From contig NZ_JABAFY010000012.1 in NCBI RefSeq assembly GCF_012843875.1, positions 1 through 63,817 on the forward strand: a stretch of DNA of 63,817 bases. The letters run 5' to 3'. Below the pieces are notes generated by a model, which ran no database searches, was not told the DNA's origin, and worked only from the letters and a program-made list of their open reading frames with translations. Made by a program: the position numbers and the translations under genes. Of this stretch, positions 42,947 through 50,762 are shown one piece after another. The stretch is from Desulfovibrio piger. Lineage in GTDB: Bacteria > Desulfobacterota > Desulfovibrionia > Desulfovibrionales > Desulfovibrionaceae. Position 1 is the first letter of the stretch. Each line of letters opens with the position of its first letter.

Positions 42947-43525
42947 CTAGGCGCCCTGCTCCACAGTTTTGATGATCCTGGCCGGGACACCAGCCACGAT
43001 GGTACGCGGCGGAACGTCCTCACGGACCACAGATCCTGCCGCCACCACGGCGCCATCGCCCACATGCACCCCCGGCAGGAGGATGGCACCGGAACCGATC
43101 CAGACATCCTTGCCGATGACGATGGGCGCGATGTTGTGGACATGACGCCGGTCCGGCGGCAAGCCGTGGTTGATGGTGGCCAGGGTCACCCGGTGCCCGA
43201 TGAGCGTCCCGTCACCGATGCTGATCCCGCCCTGATCCTGGAAACAGCAGCAGGCATTGATGAAAACACGGCGCCCGATGCGGATATTTTTGCCGAAGTC
43301 GGTATAGAACGGCGGGAAAAGACGGAACGTCTCATCTATCGGGCGTCCCGTGATCCGCCCCATGATCTCCCGGATCTCTTCAGGCGTATGGAAGGCATTG
43401 TTCAGCTCCGCGGTCAGGCGCATGGCCTCGTACGAATAGCCGTGCATGCAGTCAAAGGCTTCCGTGCCCGTGACCAGCGGCTGTCCCGCATCCAGGTGTT
43501 CCAGCAATGTGTCCAGAGACATCAT
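42947..43525 (-). CDS. sugar O-acetyltransferase (maltose/galactoside acetyltransferase family)
   Basis: 192 residues. The N-terminal Mac domain ([24 protein letters not shown]) is followed by a left-handed beta-helix with hexapeptide repeats ([31 protein letters not shown]). The catalytic His lies in TINHGLPP, and the C-terminal [21 protein letters not shown] matches Maa/LacA/NodL-type enzymes. It transfers acetyl from acetyl-CoA to a sugar hydroxyl as a trimer. Met2 is an equally good start. Confidence 0.9.
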   Translation of the reverse strand: MMSLDTLLEHLDAGQPLVTGTEAFDCMHGYSYEAMRLTAELNNAFHTPEEIREIMGRITGRPIDETFRLFPPFYTDFGKNIRIGRRVFINACCCFQDQGGISIGDGTLIGHRVTLATINHGLPPDRRHVHNIAPIVIGKDVWIGSGAILLPGVHVGDGAVVAAGSVVREDVPPRTIVAGVPARIIKTVEQGA

Positions 43526-43722
43526 GGCTTATTCTCCTTCATGATGAAGATCAGGCTGACCGCTGCCACAAGGCCTGATGGCGACCGCCTGCGTTCCCTG
43601 AGGAGATAGCAGAAAGGCAGTTATCAGGTAAAATACCTATATCAAATATCTATCCATGTGTTTTAAGCATGATAAAGGCTGTAGGCTGCGGGCCCTTTCC
43701 CGGCGTTTGCGGCCCATCGGCA

Positions 43723-44313
43723 TCACTGATCCAGCAGGGACCAGGCACAACCGACCAGCATAGCCCCCAGCAATCCATTCGTCACGCGGGCATGCCGCTG
43801 GAAAACGCTCTGCAGACTGGCTCCCGCCACGGCCCACACGATGGTGCCCAGACTGCCCATCATGGTCAGGAAGCACATCCCGGCAAGAAGTGCCGCAACA
43901 GAATCATGGTGCGGCAGGATGAAGGCGGAATAGGCCGTCATGCCGTAGACCATGATCTTGACGTTGACGAACTGGAGCACGAATCCGGTCATGAAGCCCG
44001 CATCGGCACGCCCGTCACTGTTGCCCCCTGCCTTCGGCATGGCGGTCTTCCATGCCAGCCAGAGCAGATAGGCGCTCCCGACATAGCGCATGATCTGCAG
44101 GAAGGAGGCGGACAGCACGGAAAACGAGAAAGAAAGTACACCGCAAATGGCCATGACACAGAAAAAACCGCCGCAGATCCCGGCAAGAACAGGGATACTG
44201 CCCCTGAATCCTGCCCGGCCGCCCGTCGTAAGAGCCAGGATGTTGTTGGGGCCGGGCGTGATGGCCGTGATGAAGGTGAATACGAAAAAAGCCGAAAGTA
44301 CCGATGCAGGCAT
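43723..44313 (-). CDS. LysE/RhtB-family amino-acid exporter
   Basis: 196 residues, six helices. The N-terminus FTFITAITPGPNNILALTTGGRAGFRG is the LysE/RhtB signature, and LQFVNVKIMVYGMTAYSAFIL follows in the second half. It exports amino acids or related compounds. It is transcribed divergently from a LysR regulator with a palindromic site in the 159-base spacer, an arrangement seen in LysG-LysE pairs, so the regulator probably induces it when the amino acid accumulates. Confidence 0.88.
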   Translation of the reverse strand: MPASVLSAFFVFTFITAITPGPNNILALTTGGRAGFRGSIPVLAGICGGFFCVMAICGVLSFSFSVLSASFLQIMRYVGSAYLLWLAWKTAMPKAGGNSDGRADAGFMTGFVLQFVNVKIMVYGMTAYSAFILPHHDSVAALLAGMCFLTMMGSLGTIVWAVAGASLQSVFQRHARVTNGLLGAMLVGCAWSLLDQ

Positions 44314-44409
44314 GTGCCCCTCCGTAGCGTTTTGGGACGACTGTCGTATCTATGACCCGATCCCGTACCGGGCCAAGCGACATCTCTGCAGGGTACGCTG
44401 ATGACTTTA

Positions 44410-44433
44410 TGCGAAAAAGCAAATATATTCGCA
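44410..44433. promoter_or_regulatory. LysR-type operator TGCGAA-N12-TTCGCA
   Basis: A perfect 6-base inverted repeat with a 12-base spacer lies between the divergent lysE-like and lysR-like genes. A consensus TATAAT for the + strand follows at 44444-44449. Confidence 0.6.
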
Positions 44434-44472
44434 GCCATGATTCTATAATCTCGATATATTCTGGAGGGGCCT

Positions 44473-45363
44473 GTGGATACGCGCAGCATCGTCGTCATCA
44501 AGACCATCCTGGAAGAAGGCAGTTTCCAGAAGGCCGCGCAGCGCCTCAACTGCTCCCAGTCCACCGTGACCTTTCAGGTGCGCCAGCTCGAGAACGAGCT
44601 TTCTGTACGCCTTTTCGAGCGTCTTGGGAGGCGCATGGTCTTCACCCCTGCCGGCAAGAGCATCCTGCCTCATATGGAAGCTATCCTGCATTCCATGCAG
44701 GCCATCACGGCATGCAACGACCCTGCGTCCCTGCACGGGGAGCTGCGTGTGGCTGTGGCGGAATCCCTGCTCTCCTACAAGCTCCATGCCCTGCTCGGCG
44801 ATTTCGTGGAGCGGGCTCCGGCTGTGAAGCTCCAGCTGCACAGCCTCAATTGTCACGACATCAGGGAAGGCATCCTCTCCGGCCAGTATGATCTGGGGGT
44901 CTATTATGATGTGGGCGGACATCCGCACACGCTGGAAGTACTGCCGCTCGGCCAGGCAAAAGGGATCATCGTCGCCTCCCCCCTGCTCGCTCCCGGGCTC
45001 CGGGACTTCGATACGCCCCACCAGAGGAAGGAGACCAGCTTCATCATCAACGAGCCTCGCAGCATCTACAGGGAACGTATGGAAGCCCACCTGCGCGCCC
45101 GGGACATCCTTTTTCGCAACACCATAGAGCTCTGGAGCCTCGAATCCATCAAAAAAACCGTGGCTGCCAACCTGGGGGTCTCCTTCCTGCCCACGTTTGC
45201 CGTGGAGCAGGAACTGGCCACGGGGAGTCTGATAGAGCTGCCGGTACGCATGTCTGGATGCATCGTCCAGGCCATCTGCGTCTGGCACAAGAACAGAGAA
45301 AGCACGCCCGCCATGCGCCTTTTCAGGGATCTGCTGCAAGCTTCCGCCCTGTTCCCGATGTAA
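44473..45363 (+). CDS. LysR-family transcriptional regulator
   Basis: 296 residues from a GTG start at 44473 behind GGAGG. The N-terminal helix-turn-helix is textbook LysR: TILEEGSFQKAAQRLNCSQSTVTFQVRQLENELSVRLFERLGRRMVFTPAGK. The C-terminal domain is a two-lobed effector domain (about 90-290). It is divergent from the LysE exporter and probably activates it. The effector is unknown. Confidence 0.9.
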   Translation: MDTRSIVVIKTILEEGSFQKAAQRLNCSQSTVTFQVRQLENELSVRLFERLGRRMVFTPAGKSILPHMEAILHSMQAITACNDPASLHGELRVAVAESLLSYKLHALLGDFVERAPAVKLQLHSLNCHDIREGILSGQYDLGVYYDVGGHPHTLEVLPLGQAKGIIVASPLLAPGLRDFDTPHQRKETSFIINEPRSIYRERMEAHLRARDILFRNTIELWSLESIKKTVAANLGVSFLPTFAVEQELATGSLIELPVRMSGCIVQAICVWHKNRESTPAMRLFRDLLQASALFPM

Positions 45364-45501
45364 CGGCTGCTGCAGCGTCTACCATGCCGGAGCCCTGCCC
45401 CGTCCGCTCATGGCTCGGCCCGCCCCCTGCCTTCATTTCCGCATGACAAGCCCATGACAAAGCTGTAGGGTGCCCCCCGTAACGCTCAACGGAGGATGAA
45501 C

Positions 45502-46419
45502 ATGCCGGGTTCCAACGCTACCGGGTTGATGCTGGCCCTGCTCACGGCCTTATTCTGGGGGGCCCTGCCGCTGGCCCTCAAACACCTGCTTTCCACGGTG
45601 GACGCGCTTTCCATCGTCTGCCTGCGCTTCTGGGTAGCTGCCGCCTGGACATGGGGCCTTTCCTGCCGACATCCCGGCAACAGCACACCGCTGGGCCGCC
45701 GGGAAAAAGTCCTGCTGGCTCTGGCCGCAGCGGGCCTAAGCTGCAACTTCGTGTTCTTCAACTCGTCGGTGGCCTACCTCAGCGCCTCCGCCTGCCAGAT
45801 CCTGGCACAGGCGGGCCCCGTCCTCCTGCTGCTGGGCAGTGTGTTCGTCCTGCGCGAGCCATTCCTCCCCATCCAGGGGGGGAGCGTCATCGTTCTGCTC
45901 GCGGGCCTTCTGCTGTTTTTCAATACCCGGCTGCTGGAGCTGGCCAACGGTGACATGCTCATCGGCATGGCGCTGGGGATCATGGCCGCCGTCGTCTGGG
46001 CCAGCTACGGCATCGCCCAGAAAGTCCTGCTGCGCACGATCTCGCCCGGGCGCATCATGCGTTTCATCTATCTTGCCGGTGCCCTGGCCCTGACGCCGCT
46101 CTCCACTCCTTCGGCCTTTCTTGAGCTGGACTCGTTGCAGACGGCCTGCCTGATCTTTGCCTGCATCAATACCATCGTCGCCTACGGTGCTTTTTCCACG
46201 GCCATGAAGAACTGGCATGCCGCCAAGGTCAGCGCTGTGGTCACCACCACCCCGCTGTTCACGCTTGGCCTGGAAGCCCTGGGGGCGCTGGCCCTGCCCC
46301 AGGTATTTCCTCTGGAGCATCTGGGCCTGCTCAGCCTGCTGGGAGCTGTCGTTGTCGTGCTGGGGGCCATGGGCATCGCGCTTGGTCCCATGCTGCACCT
46401 GCCGCACAAGCGTTCCTGA
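45502..46419 (+). CDS. EamA/DMT-family transporter
   Basis: 305 residues from the ATG at 45502, 6 bases after GGAGG; the ATG at 45496 sits directly on the ribosome site. Ten helices form two EamA repeats: TALFWGALPLALKHLL and VFVLREPFLPIQGG in the first, and IMAAVVWASYGIAQKVLL and AKVSAVVTTTPLFTLGLEAL in the second. It follows the LysR gene by about 130 bases and may be co-regulated. The substrate is unknown. Confidence 0.85.
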   Translation: MPGSNATGLMLALLTALFWGALPLALKHLLSTVDALSIVCLRFWVAAAWTWGLSCRHPGNSTPLGRREKVLLALAAAGLSCNFVFFNSSVAYLSASACQILAQAGPVLLLLGSVFVLREPFLPIQGGSVIVLLAGLLLFFNTRLLELANGDMLIGMALGIMAAVVWASYGIAQKVLLRTISPGRIMRFIYLAGALALTPLSTPSAFLELDSLQTACLIFACINTIVAYGAFSTAMKNWHAAKVSAVVTTTPLFTLGLEALGALALPQVFPLEHLGLLSLLGAVVVVLGAMGIALGPMLHLPHKRS

Positions 46420-46532
46420 GCTGAGCGCGTCATACTAGCGGAATCGTTGTAGAGGATTTTTCCTGCGTTGCGGCACAAAACGGCCTGCCTTCAGCCCCGG
46501 AAATACAGGACCTTCCGCCCGCCAGCTTCAAC

Positions 46533-46561
46533 TTGACAGCGCGCGTCAGACTGCTTTACAA
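46533..46561 (+). promoter_or_regulatory. promoter of tRNA-Arg(CCT)
   Basis: Consensus TTGACA (46533-46538) and TTACAA (46556-46561) are 17 bases apart, with transcription starting just before the tRNA. Confidence 0.75.
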
Positions 46562-46571
46562 GATACGACGC

Positions 46572-46648
46572 GCGCTCGTAGCTCAGTCGGATAGAGCGAT
46601 TGCCTCCTAAGCAGTAGGCCGCAGGTTCGATTCCTGCCGGGCGCACCA
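46572..46648 (+). tRNA. tRNA-Arg (anticodon CCT), CCA encoded
   Basis: The cloverleaf reads directly: acceptor GCGCTCG with CGGGCGC, D-arm GCTC/GAGC, anticodon stem ATTGC/GCAGT with loop CTCCTAA, T-arm GCAGG/CCTGC around TTCGATT, and a genomic CCA end. It decodes AGG. Confidence 0.96.
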
Positions 46649-46657
46649 AATAAAATC

Positions 46658-46694
46658 AATGGGATACCGGCAAAAACGGTGTCCCATTTTTTTT
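46658..46694 (+). terminator. terminator of tRNA-Arg(CCT)
   Basis: A stem of about 12 pairs (46658-46669 with 46677-46688, including one G-T pair) is followed by eight Ts. Confidence 0.88.
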
Positions 46695-46697
46695 GGC

Positions 46698-46719
46698 TTT
46701 GCGACCATTTTGCGACCAT
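46698..46719. repeat. tandem direct repeat TTTGCGACCAT x2
   Basis: Two perfect adjacent 11-base copies (46698-46708 and 46709-46719) lie just after the tRNA terminator. Short repeats 3' of a tRNA gene may mark an old integration site. Confidence 0.8.
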
Positions 46720-46823
46720 CCTGCGCGCTGCTGCGAATAAGTTTACGGTTGTGAGCTGTTACGAAACTTGAGAACAGCGCTCGGCACCTTTTCGACGTAG
46801 GGACGGTGGCTAGAGATTGCTCC

Positions 46824-46880
46824 AAACAGAGAAAGGGCGTGGGGGTGTCATTTAGACATCCCCACGCCCTTTCTCTGTTT
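46824..46880. repeat. 26-base-pair near-perfect hairpin between tRNA genes
   Basis: The left arm (46824-46849) and right arm (46855-46880) are complementary over 26 positions with a single G-T pair, around an ATTTA loop. It is longer than any terminator in this window. The flanks (46720-46823 and 46881-47100) contain no gene I can support. Confidence 0.9.
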
Positions 46881-47111
46881 GCTGATCCAGCTTGTTTTTA
46901 GCCAATAATGGAAGGCTCAAACAAAGCACACGGGACTCGGGCTGACGCGAAGACATTCCCTCTGCCAGGCGGACCAGCTCCTGTCGTCTGCAGTCCTCCC
47001 ACAGCCTTGTTTGCCATCATTCCTGTTGCATGCTGCTGACGGGTGCGCACGCGTGTCAGCCAAGTAGCTCTTGAAAAGTCCTCACGCGGGGCCCCAAAAA
47101 TGCAGAAGACA

Positions 47112-47155
47112 ACAAAAAAAGCGGTCAGCCTGTTACAGCTAACCGCTTGTTTTTG
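47112..47155. terminator. terminator of tRNA-Arg(ACG)
   Basis: AAGCGGT-C-AGC (47119-47129) pairs with GCT-A-ACCGCTT with one mismatch. It is flanked by A-rich and T-rich runs, so it works in both directions; on the minus strand it ends the tRNA transcript. Confidence 0.8.
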
Positions 47156-47158
47156 TTG

Positions 47159-47235
47159 TGGTGCGCCCGAAGAGATTCGAACTCCTGGCCTACAGGTTCG
47201 TAGCCTGTTGCTCTATCCAGCTGAGCTACGAGCGC
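47159..47235 (-). tRNA. tRNA-Arg (anticodon ACG), CCA encoded
   Basis: On the minus strand: acceptor GCGCTCG with CGGGCGC, D-arm GCTC/GAGC, anticodon stem ACAGG/CCTGT with loop CTACGAA, T-arm AGGAG/CTCTT around TTCGAAT, then CCA. The A at the wobble position is normally edited to inosine and reads CGU, CGC and CGA. Confidence 0.96.
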
Positions 47236-47247
47236 GTCGTGAAAAGC

Positions 47248-47276
47248 TATGTATAGCAATCGCCCTGCCCTGTCAA
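47248..47276 (-). promoter_or_regulatory. promoter of tRNA-Arg(ACG)
   Basis: On the minus strand TTGACA (complement at 47271-47276) and TACATA (complement at 47248-47253) are separated by 17 bases. Confidence 0.72.
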
Positions 47277-47620
47277 ACATTTTTGCGTAAAAAAATCAAT
47301 TTTTATGCAGCCGCTCTTATCGGCCGTCCCGCTTTCGATGGGACCACATAACAGACCAGGCCCCTTTCCCCACACTTTCTGCCGCCATAGGAACACCGTC
47401 TGACGACGCAGGCTAGCTGCCGGATGTTACCGCAAAAGCCGGGAACAGAATCAGCCTGTGGAAAGGCTTGTTCCCCCTGGAACACGAACTGCCCAGCGAC
47501 CTGGTCCCACCGATTGCGACAGTTCAAAAAAACTGGCCCCCTTTGGGCTGAGAGGCGGACTCTCCTTCCCCCCTCACGGGCACAGGCAGTACAAGGCAAG
47601 GGACACATACCGCTTGCAGC
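47277..47620. other. gene-free interval between two tRNA genes
   Basis: No gene or RNA could be supported here. Open frames that run into the neighbouring tRNA genes are antisense artefacts of the tRNA sequence. Confidence 0.5.
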
Positions 47621-47621
47621 A

Positions 47622-47660
47622 TAAAAAAAACGGGCTCCAGCTTCACTGGAACCCGTCTGT
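47622..47660 (-). terminator. terminator of tRNA-Pro(CGG)
   Basis: On the minus strand ACGGGTTCCAG pairs with CTGGAGCCCGT (one mismatch) and runs into eight Ts. Confidence 0.9.
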
Positions 47661-47667
47661 TTTTTTA

Positions 47668-47745
47668 TGGTCGGGATGGCGCGATTTGAACGCGCGGCCT
47701 CAGCGTCCCGAACGCTGCGCTCTAGCCAAACTGAGCCACATCCCG
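47668..47745 (-). tRNA. tRNA-Pro (anticodon CGG), CCA encoded
   Basis: On the minus strand: acceptor CGGGATG with CATCCCG, D-arm GCTC/GAGC, anticodon stem CAGCG/CGCTG with loop TTCGGGA, T-arm GCGCG/CGCGC around TTCAAAT, then CCA. It decodes CCG. Confidence 0.95.
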
Positions 47746-47757
47746 TTGCAAGAGAGG

Positions 47758-47786
47758 ACATTACACCGAAGGCCTGCCGTATGCAA
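47758..47786 (-). promoter_or_regulatory. promoter of tRNA-Pro(CGG)
   Basis: On the minus strand TTGCAT (complement at 47781-47786) and TAATGT (complement at 47758-47763) are 17 bases apart. Confidence 0.6.
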
Positions 47787-47897
47787 GCTTTTTTTTCAAA
47801 AAAATTTTTCTCCGCTCATGTCAGGTGGTATCCGTTCCTGCCCGGCGGAGTCCCGGACATGGCGGTACATGTTTTGCGCATATCGGGCAATTAGGCT

Positions 47898-47925
47898 TTG
47901 ACTTTATGAAAAAAGGGGCTAAAAC
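47898..47925 (+). promoter_or_regulatory. promoter of the permease-acetamidase operon
   Basis: TTGACT (47898-47903) and TAAAAC (47920-47925) are 16 bases apart. A small inverted repeat, ACATG-N6-CATGT (47857-47872), lies 25 bases upstream and may be a regulator site. Confidence 0.5.
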
Positions 47926-47973
47926 GCACATACCGGTTCGTCTGCCCGGTAAAAATTTTTTTGAGGTTGCTTT

Positions 47974-49353
47974 ATGTCGAACACAGGTTCCACGGACAAT
48001 TTTGGCTACGGCCAGGAGCTGAAGCGCGAACTCAGCTTCAAGGACGTATTTGTTTACGGTATGCTGTTCATGGTGGTCATCGCCCCCATGTCCATCTATG
48101 GCTACATTTCCAAAGACAGCCATATGATGGCGCCCTTTGTCTACTTTGTGGGCATCTGCGCCATGTTCTTCACGGCCCTGAGCTACATGAAGATGAGTAA
48201 CCGCTTCCCCATCGCGGGCTCTGTCTACGCCTATGTGCAGCGCGGCCTGAACCACCATGTGGGCTTCATCGCCGGCTGGCTCATCCTGCTGGACTATGTG
48301 TTCGTGCCCGCCCTGCTCTATCTGATGACCGCCAACTGGTGTGTGGAACTCTTCCCGGCCACCCCCCGCTGGATGTGGGTCATCGTGTTCGTGGGCATCA
48401 ATACCCTCATCAACGTCCGCGGCATCACCTATACCGCTCGTGCCGACTGGATCATGTTCTATGTGGAAGCCGTGGTCCTGGCCCTGTTCATCGGCTTCGG
48501 CCTCAACTACGTCCTTGGTGAAGGCGGCGGCACCGGCCAGCTGGTCATGGATCCCCTGTACCGCCCCGGCGAGATGAACCTGCAGTTCATCGGCCTGGCC
48601 TGCACCATCGCCTGCCTCTCCTTCCTGGGCTTTGACGGCATCTCCACCCTGGCCGAAGAGACCCACCGCCCCGAAGTGACCATCGGCCGCGCCACCATGG
48701 CCGCCCTGCTCTGCATCGGTTTCCTGTTCATGCTCCAGACCTATGTGGCCACCATCATCCAGCCCGACATGAGCAAGATGAACCCCGACACGGCCTTCTT
48801 CGACGCTGCCGAGCTCGCCGCCGGTGACTGGTTCCGCAAGGTCCTGCTGGTGGTCAACATCCTGGCCGTGGGCATCGCCAATACCATGAACGCCCAGGCC
48901 GCCACCTCCCGCGTGCTGTACGGCATGTCCCGCGACAACGTGCTGCCCGGCGTCTCCGGCCTGCTCCGCAAGGTGCATCCCCGCTTCCAGACCCCCTACA
49001 TCGCCACCATCGCCGTGGGTATCTTCTCCATCCTGGTGGCCGAGCTCTCCACCGTGGAAGACCTGGCCCGCCTGGTGAACTTCGGCGCCCTGACCTCCTT
49101 CATCCTGCTGAACCTCGCCGTGTACAATTTCTTCTGGCGTCGTGAAAAGATGCGCGGCGGCAAGGCCCTGCTCAACTATGTGATCTGCCCCTTCTGCGGC
49201 GTGCTCATCCTCGGTTATGTGTGGCTCTCCTTCGACAGCATGACCCAGATCGTGGGCTTCAGCTGGCTGGCCATCGGCCTGGTCATCGGCTACGTCAAAA
49301 GCAAGGGCTACAAGGTCGTCCCCGAAGCCTTCCGCAAGAGCGATATGGTGTAA
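47974..49353 (+). CDS. APC-family amino-acid/amine permease
   Basis: 459 residues, 12 helices. It opens LKRELSFKDVFVYGMLFMVVIAPMSIYGYI, has the APC core RFPIAGSVYAYVQRGLN, CLSFLGFDGISTLAEETHRPE and NAQAATSRVLYGMSRDNVLP, and ends in a short cytoplasmic tail. It resembles PuuP/YjeM-like amine and amino-acid importers. Codon use is strongly restricted (mostly GGC, CTG, ATC, GCC), which suggests high expression. It lies 22 bases before the acetamidase gene, so the imported solute may be the amidase substrate or its source. That is inference. Confidence 0.88.
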   Translation: MSNTGSTDNFGYGQELKRELSFKDVFVYGMLFMVVIAPMSIYGYISKDSHMMAPFVYFVGICAMFFTALSYMKMSNRFPIAGSVYAYVQRGLNHHVGFIAGWLILLDYVFVPALLYLMTANWCVELFPATPRWMWVIVFVGINTLINVRGITYTARADWIMFYVEAVVLALFIGFGLNYVLGEGGGTGQLVMDPLYRPGEMNLQFIGLACTIACLSFLGFDGISTLAEETHRPEVTIGRATMAALLCIGFLFMLQTYVATIIQPDMSKMNPDTAFFDAAELAAGDWFRKVLLVVNILAVGIANTMNAQAATSRVLYGMSRDNVLPGVSGLLRKVHPRFQTPYIATIAVGIFSILVAELSTVEDLARLVNFGALTSFILLNLAVYNFFWRREKMRGGKALLNYVICPFCGVLILGYVWLSFDSMTQIVGFSWLAIGLVIGYVKSKGYKVVPEAFRKSDMV

Positions 49354-49375
49354 CCTTCATTGCAGGAGTTGAATC

Positions 49376-50269
49376 ATGCAGTACTTTGACAAGGTCGTTT
49401 ATACCTTCAGTGCCGACAACGAACCCACCGGCACCATCGATTCCGGCGAGATCGTCATCTTCCGCACCCAGGACTGCTTCAGCAACCAGATGCATTCCGA
49501 AAGCCAGCTGGTGACCAGCTGCGACTACAGCAAGATGAACCCCGCCACCGGCCCGCTGTTCGTGCGCGACGCCCAGCCCGGCGACGTCATCAAGGTGGAA
49601 CTGCTGGACGTGCAGTGCGACACCATCGGTACCACCACCACCCTGCCCAAGATCGGCCCCCTCTGGGACAAGTGCGAGACCCGCACCAAGCGCATCCCCA
49701 TCGAGAACGGCAAGGCCGTCTTCAATGACGTGACCTTCCCCATCAATCCCATGATCGGCGTCATCGGCGTGGCCCCCGAAAAGGGCAAGAGCGTGCCTTG
49801 CGGCTACCCCGGCAGCCACGGCGGCAACCTGGACTGCAAGCTGATGGTCAAGGGCAACACCGCCTACTTCCCCGTGCGCGTGGAAGGTGGTCTGGTGCAG
49901 ATGGGCGACATGCACGCCGTCATGGGTGACAGCGAACTGTGCGGCACCGGTCTGGAGATCAACGGTACCGTCATCGCCCGCGTGAGCGTCATCAAGAACT
50001 GCCCGCTGGAATGGCCCGTGCTGGAGACCGCCGACACCTGGTACACCATGGCCAGCGCCGCCGGCTATGAAGAAGCCCTGCGCCACGCCAGCGTGCAGAT
50101 GCAGGGCCTGGTGGCTGCCGCTACCGGCTGGGATGCCACCGACGCCTACCTGTACATGTCCCTGCGCGGCGACCTGGAAATCTGCCAGGCCTGCAAGCCC
50201 TGCGAAGTGGACCTCATCGTGCGCCTGGGCGTGCCCAAGGCCGACATGAAGCGTCCCCTGGTTGGCTAG
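49376..50269 (+). CDS. acetamidase/formamidase family protein
   Basis: 297 residues. FmdA/AmdA markers are present: VTSCDYSKMNPATGPLFVRDAQPGDVIKVELLDVQC, then MIGVIGVAPE, PGSHGGNLDCKLM and the metal-site region GGLVQMGDMHAVMGDSELCGTGLE. Enzymes of this family hydrolyse formamide or acetamide to ammonia and the acid; some members act on other amides. AGGAG precedes the ATG. Codon use is as biased as in the permease gene. A strong terminator follows, so the two genes form an operon. Confidence 0.93.
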   Translation: MQYFDKVVYTFSADNEPTGTIDSGEIVIFRTQDCFSNQMHSESQLVTSCDYSKMNPATGPLFVRDAQPGDVIKVELLDVQCDTIGTTTTLPKIGPLWDKCETRTKRIPIENGKAVFNDVTFPINPMIGVIGVAPEKGKSVPCGYPGSHGGNLDCKLMVKGNTAYFPVRVEGGLVQMGDMHAVMGDSELCGTGLEINGTVIARVSVIKNCPLEWPVLETADTWYTMASAAGYEEALRHASVQMQGLVAAATGWDATDAYLYMSLRGDLEICQACKPCEVDLIVRLGVPKADMKRPLVG

Positions 50270-50283
50270 CAGCTGACCGTCCG

Positions 50284-50337
50284 ACACGACGATACTGAAA
50301 AAGGCTGTCCGCATCCTGCGGGCAGCCTTTTTTCGTG
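50284..50337. terminator. bidirectional terminator
   Basis: AAAAAGGCTG and an inner CCGC (50298-50312) pair with GCGG and CAGCCTTTTT (50318-50332). Outer ACACGA/TCGTGT bases can extend the stem. It separates the acetamidase operon from the convergent mutS region. Confidence 0.93.
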
Positions 50338-50363
50338 TCCTTTTGCCTAAGAAACAGAAGACG

Positions 50364-50762
50364 CTATTTTTTCCTGTCGTGCCGGGAAAGCCGCTCCAGC
50401 AGGCGGTCGTAATAGGTGTCGTCATCAAGGTTCAGGGGACGCTGATGCTTCATGCGGGCCTGCAGGATCATGAACCGCAGTTTCTGCATCTGGCGCACGC
50501 GCTCCTGCTCGTCCTCGCAATGTTCCAGCATGTCGGCCAGATTGCTGATCTCCTTGCGCTCGGCCAGTTCCGGCGGCACACAGCCTGCGTTGCGCAGCAC
50601 CTTGTAGGCCATGCGCAGCTCCGGGGGAACATGGCTGTCGTCTTCCAGTTCCAGCGGTTTGCCCCGGCCGGGAAGGTCATCAAAATCGCCCTTGGCCATG
50701 GATTCTTCGATACGGCGCTCGGCAATGGACTGGATGACGGACCAGGGACTGACCTCAGACAT
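50364..50762 (-). CDS. DUF1992 (DnaJ-homologue C28-like) protein
   Basis: 132 residues from Met at 50762, which overlaps the mutS stop by 8 bases. SVIQSIAERRIEESMAKGDFDDLPGRGKPLELEDD is the DUF1992 signature, and the rest is helical (EERVRQMQKLRFMILQARMKH-like). There is no J domain. The function is not known. It is co-transcribed behind mutS. Confidence 0.85.
   Translation of the reverse strand: MSEVSPWSVIQSIAERRIEESMAKGDFDDLPGRGKPLELEDDSHVPPELRMAYKVLRNAGCVPPELAERKEISNLADMLEHCEDEQERVRQMQKLRFMILQARMKHQRPLNLDDDTYYDRLLERLSRHDRKK

Noticed and set aside
46607-46825. Short minus-strand frame containing RQESNLRPTA
   Set aside because: This peptide is a well-known artefact of reading antisense to a tRNA gene, and it covers tRNA-Arg(CCT).
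47043-47351. Short + frame containing GAPEEIRTPGLQVRS
   Set aside because: It is antisense to tRNA-Arg(ACG), another common false peptide.
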